10,167 nt of DNA from NCBI RefSeq assembly GCF_001949145.1, contig NW_019091592.1, positions 377,790 through 387,956 on the forward strand, written 5' to 3'. The translations under genes were made by a program, and so were the position numbers. The notes below the pieces were generated by a model. The model had not been told where the DNA came from. It searched no databases and saw only the letters and a list, made by a program, of their open reading frames with translations. Origin of the DNA: Acanthaster planci. Taxonomy: Eukaryota > Echinodermata > Asteroidea > Valvatida > Acanthasteridae. Positions within the stretch are counted from its first letter, which is position 1. Each line of letters begins with the position of its first letter. This document shows, piece after piece, positions 8,172 through 10,167 of the stretch.

Positions 8172-8437
8172 CTAAAACTGTGAAGGTCATTCAGTTTCGA
8201 TTGTTGTTTTCAAATTGCATGTAACTTAGGAAAGATGTTAGGACATTAGTTGATATCTTGCACTTGTTTGTTTCATGTTTTCAAATTAAAGAAAAAGCCA
8301 TATTCCCTCGAAAACTAGTCTCTGGTGGATATGGATGCTACAAATCGCCTTTTAAACATTTGGACATACACTGTATAGTCAGGTGATAGTAGGGTCCAAG
8401 TACCTTCCAAAGGCTTTTGCTTCCATTAATTCATTTC

Positions 8438-8816
8438 ACTTAAAACTAGTGTAACTAACGGCAGTAAGAGCAGAATCACTGTGGTCGTTTACTGAGTTGC
8501 CTATTGGGGAAGAGAGATTGTGAAATTGCCCTGGTGTTTGTTTGGGTACCAGACCAACAGGAGAACTGCGCAAGTTTGGTTAAAGGAGGGTTAGAATAAG
8601 GACCAGCAATTCGGCCCAAACGAATTTCACGACTGATATTTCCTGTAACAATGCATGATTGTTTTGAACTGATTGAAAATTACGGGCTGAGGTACAAGCT
8701 CATGTTCCAGAGTAGCCCAAACGAAATCCAAAAGAAAAACCATCAATCAATTTCTGAGCAAGTTGTCGACTAGGGTATATGCTGAGAAAGGGGAGCATAC
8801 TAATTTTACCAGTGTT
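8438..8816 (-). pseudogene. Relic of DIRS/Ngaro-like retrotransposon reverse transcriptase (N-terminal part)
   Basis: Three minus-strand frame segments together follow the N-terminal order of DIRS/Ngaro-type reverse transcriptases. Segment one (8816 to about 8634) contains YPSRQLAQKLIDGF and FGFRLGYSGT, then a TGA at 8700-8702, and further on NFQSVQNN. Segment two (about 8632-8566), after a frameshift, reads REIRLGRIAGPYSNPPLTKL. Segment three (about 8560-8438), after another frameshift, reads PVGLVPKQTPGQFHNLSS and GNSVNDHSDS and ends in TGA soon after YTSF. The motifs GF..GF.LGY.G, E...GRIAGP, PP, SP.G.VPK, F..I..LS.P.G.SVND are the family pattern as I know it. The relic stops before the palm motif with the catalytic aspartates (YxDD), and I find no tyrosine recombinase, so the copy is truncated and inactive. 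A possible upstream extension lies at 9006-9089. Confidence 0.85.
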
Positions 8817-9005
8817 GGTAGCGATGGGGTTGGCTGTACCCCAAGTGGTTTAGGGGCTACCTCGACAATTGGCCAAGTGACTGGCACATGAACACTTGTG
8901 GGCAAAACTGCAACACTATGAGAACTGCTAGCCCGCGATCTGAAGCATTGAAAAATACTTTGTAATTCTTTGAAAATTAGTTGAAAAGAACACTTGTCTA
9001 AACTT

Positions 9006-9089
9006 TCAGACTAAACTCCTCAGACAAAAGTGGCCAACCTTGCTCTTCGGTTCTAACTTAGGCAGCAAGGCCTTGTACATGTATTCATT
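9006..9089 (-). pseudogene. Possible upstream fragment of the same retroelement
   Basis: A minus-strand segment 190 bases upstream of the reverse transcriptase relic reads NEYMYKALLPKLEPKSK and then VGHFCLRSLV before TGA at 9006-9008. An acidic-aromatic motif of the type EY..-x-LLP precedes the reverse transcriptase in DIRS-like polyproteins as I recall them, and the orientation and order fit. The plus strand of the overlapping DNA is also open (9040-9228, containing NEFSFRTQIPDAVLQAIN), and I cannot exclude that it is the coding one. Confidence 0.3.
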
Positions 9090-9299
9090 AGCTAATGAGT
9101 TTTCCTTCCGGACCCAAATACCTGATGCCGTCTTGCAGGCAATAAATTCTTTGAAGCCTCATGGACCTCAAAGGAATAAAGACCATTATAAGGCTCACAT
9201 GCAATTGCATATAATGCCACATATGTAAAAAGGGAGAAATGGATAATTTCTGTGATTCGCTGTAAAATTTTCCATTTAATTTACTTGTAATTTGTAAAG

Positions 9300-9460
9300 G
9301 GAGAAGAGTACCCAGCAAGGCAGAATTAATGGAGAGAAGGCAGGCTGTAACAGCTGCTTTATTCAAGAAGTATGACATTACTGGCAAGGGAGAACTTACC
9401 CCTGTACAACTGCAGTCTATGCATTCCACCCTACGCCAAGGAGGAGTAAGTCTTGCACAG
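9300..9460 (+). CDS. Internal or first exon encoding an EF-hand-like motif
   Basis: The plus strand has an acceptor with a pyrimidine/AT tract (TTTTCCATTTAATTTACTTGTAATTTGTAAAG) ending at 9299. The exon enters in phase 1 and reads VPSKAELMERRQAV, TAALFKKYDITGKGELTPVQ and LQSMHSTLRQGG. KKYDITGKGELT fits an EF-hand: Asp at loop position 1, Gly at 6, a hydrophobic Leu at 8 and helical flanks. Position 3 is Thr and position 12 is Gln instead of the usual acidic residues, so calcium binding may be weak or lost. Two donors are available, GGA|GTAAGT after 9445 and CAG|GTACAGT after 9460, both phase 0. The ATG at 9329-9331 is an alternative start if the exon is the first. The family (there are many EF-hand proteins) cannot be fixed from one motif. 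A minus-strand open frame over the same bases is a shadow. Confidence 0.6.
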
Positions 9461-10167
9461 GTACAGTACACAACATGTCATTATTGAAATGGGTGGTATA
9501 GTGTGTCAGAGATACATGTACATGTGTACATGTAATGATTAAGGCTAGTCCCTGAAGACACTGTTGCTAGGAATTGTCCCAAAACCTCCATTCAGACCCT
9601 TTGGGAGGTTGAAGCTTTTCAATTCATGATGAAACATGTTTTTAATTACTAAGGGCCTTATTTTAAATGATTTTAAGAAAAGTCTTTTTTATTACTGTGT
9701 GTATTGTGCTCTGATGTAGAAAATAATCTGATTATTGGTTAGCAACCGCACTCAGAGCTTTCAATTTTGATCTGAAATTGATAAAACAAATTCCAAACGC
9801 ACCCATGGAGTTTCAAATACCATTGTTTTTACTATTTGAAACCTAATGGTATGAAAATGTAGAGCTTTTGGATTCACATGAACACAAGGTATGTACACAT
9901 ACATGTACATGGTGTTATGAATTACAGTATGAGAAGTTGAAAATATTCTTTCTGAAGTGCCTCAATTGGAATTGGTTCATTAATCTCAGGTTAAAATAAA
10001 TTCATTTTATTCTTGTGAATTGATGACAGTTTTGACCTACATGTACTGGTACTTTCAGGTCTGAAATTTCAAGTTATCATAATACATGTATATACAGGTA
10101 CCGGTACATTTAGTGCCAAAATCGTCTTCTAAAAACATTTTATATACAAGGACCTACATGTACATAA
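9461..10167 (+). repeat. Intron-like tail rich in TACATGTA words
   Basis: After the EF-hand exon there is no further supported exon. TACATGTA occurs at 9513-9520 and 9527-9534, and CATGTAC-type words recur near 9900, 10041, 10082 and 10153, several within longer alternating strings such as ATACATGTACATG. A weak acceptor near 10058 (TACTTTCAG) is followed by frames that soon stop. The segment is best read as the 5' part of a longer intron. Confidence 0.5.

Noticed and set aside
9225-9299. 74-bp intron joining the 9040-9224 frame to the EF-hand exon
   Set aside because: The donor leaves two bases and the EF-hand exon also begins with two bases of a codon, so the join puts the EF-hand out of frame and hits a stop.
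9088-9471. 127-codon minus-strand open frame
   Set aside because: It is antisense to the EF-hand exon, which has a recognisable motif and splice sites; the minus-strand peptide has no motif and this looks like a shadow.
1-10167. tRNA or rRNA genes, CRISPR array, bacterial operon, long terminal repeats
   Set aside because: No cloverleaf with a GGTTCGAATCC-type box, no regularly spaced direct repeats, no tightly packed co-directional genes, and no long direct terminal repeat pair was seen.

Overview
This window looks like nuclear DNA from a multicellular eukaryote, most likely a marine invertebrate animal. It is AT-rich and has no long open genes, no bacterial-style gene packing or ribosome binding sites, no tRNA or rRNA, and no CRISPR array. 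Short coding-like stretches are bounded by GT/AG splice signals. The self-complementary word TACATGTA recurs across the window, as I recall from lancelet, mollusc, echinoderm and sponge DNA. The phylum cannot be fixed from this sequence.

Layout. Positions 1-1736 hold no gene I can support, only small repeats, including a cluster of CAAGAACA words at 390-464. From about 5160 down to 1737 the minus strand carries coding-like pieces. These are a possible exon block (4731-5158), a convincing first coding exon with ATG, good Kozak context and GT donor (4602-4681), a phase-matching downstream exon (2498-2915), a second frame overlapping it (2244-2652), and two small exons joined by a possible 58-bp intron (1737-2012). 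I cannot name a product. Some pieces change frame or contain stops, so this is either a compact multi-exon gene or genes, or a decaying gene.

Positions 5160-7300 are essentially intergenic, with an interrupted inverted repeat (5759-6075), a palindrome and a small hairpin. A plus-strand relic at 7345-7590 resembles a C-terminal cysteine/histidine zinc finger of the PHD-like type found at the end of many invertebrate transposon-derived proteins. A minus-strand terminal exon at 8052-8171 ends in a stop codon embedded in a polyadenylation signal.

At 8438-8816 on the minus strand lies the clearest identification: a frameshifted relic of the N-terminal part of a reverse transcriptase like those of DIRS/Ngaro-type tyrosine-recombinase retrotransposons. 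A plus-strand EF-hand exon at 9300-9460 has two competing in-frame donors. The last 700 bp are intron-like and rich in TACATGTA.

No set of genes here forms an evident pathway. The picture is a gene-sparse region with exon fragments of host genes and at least one, probably two, decayed mobile-element genes. I did not find a convincing previously undescribed system; the strongest leads are the unnamed minus-strand exons.
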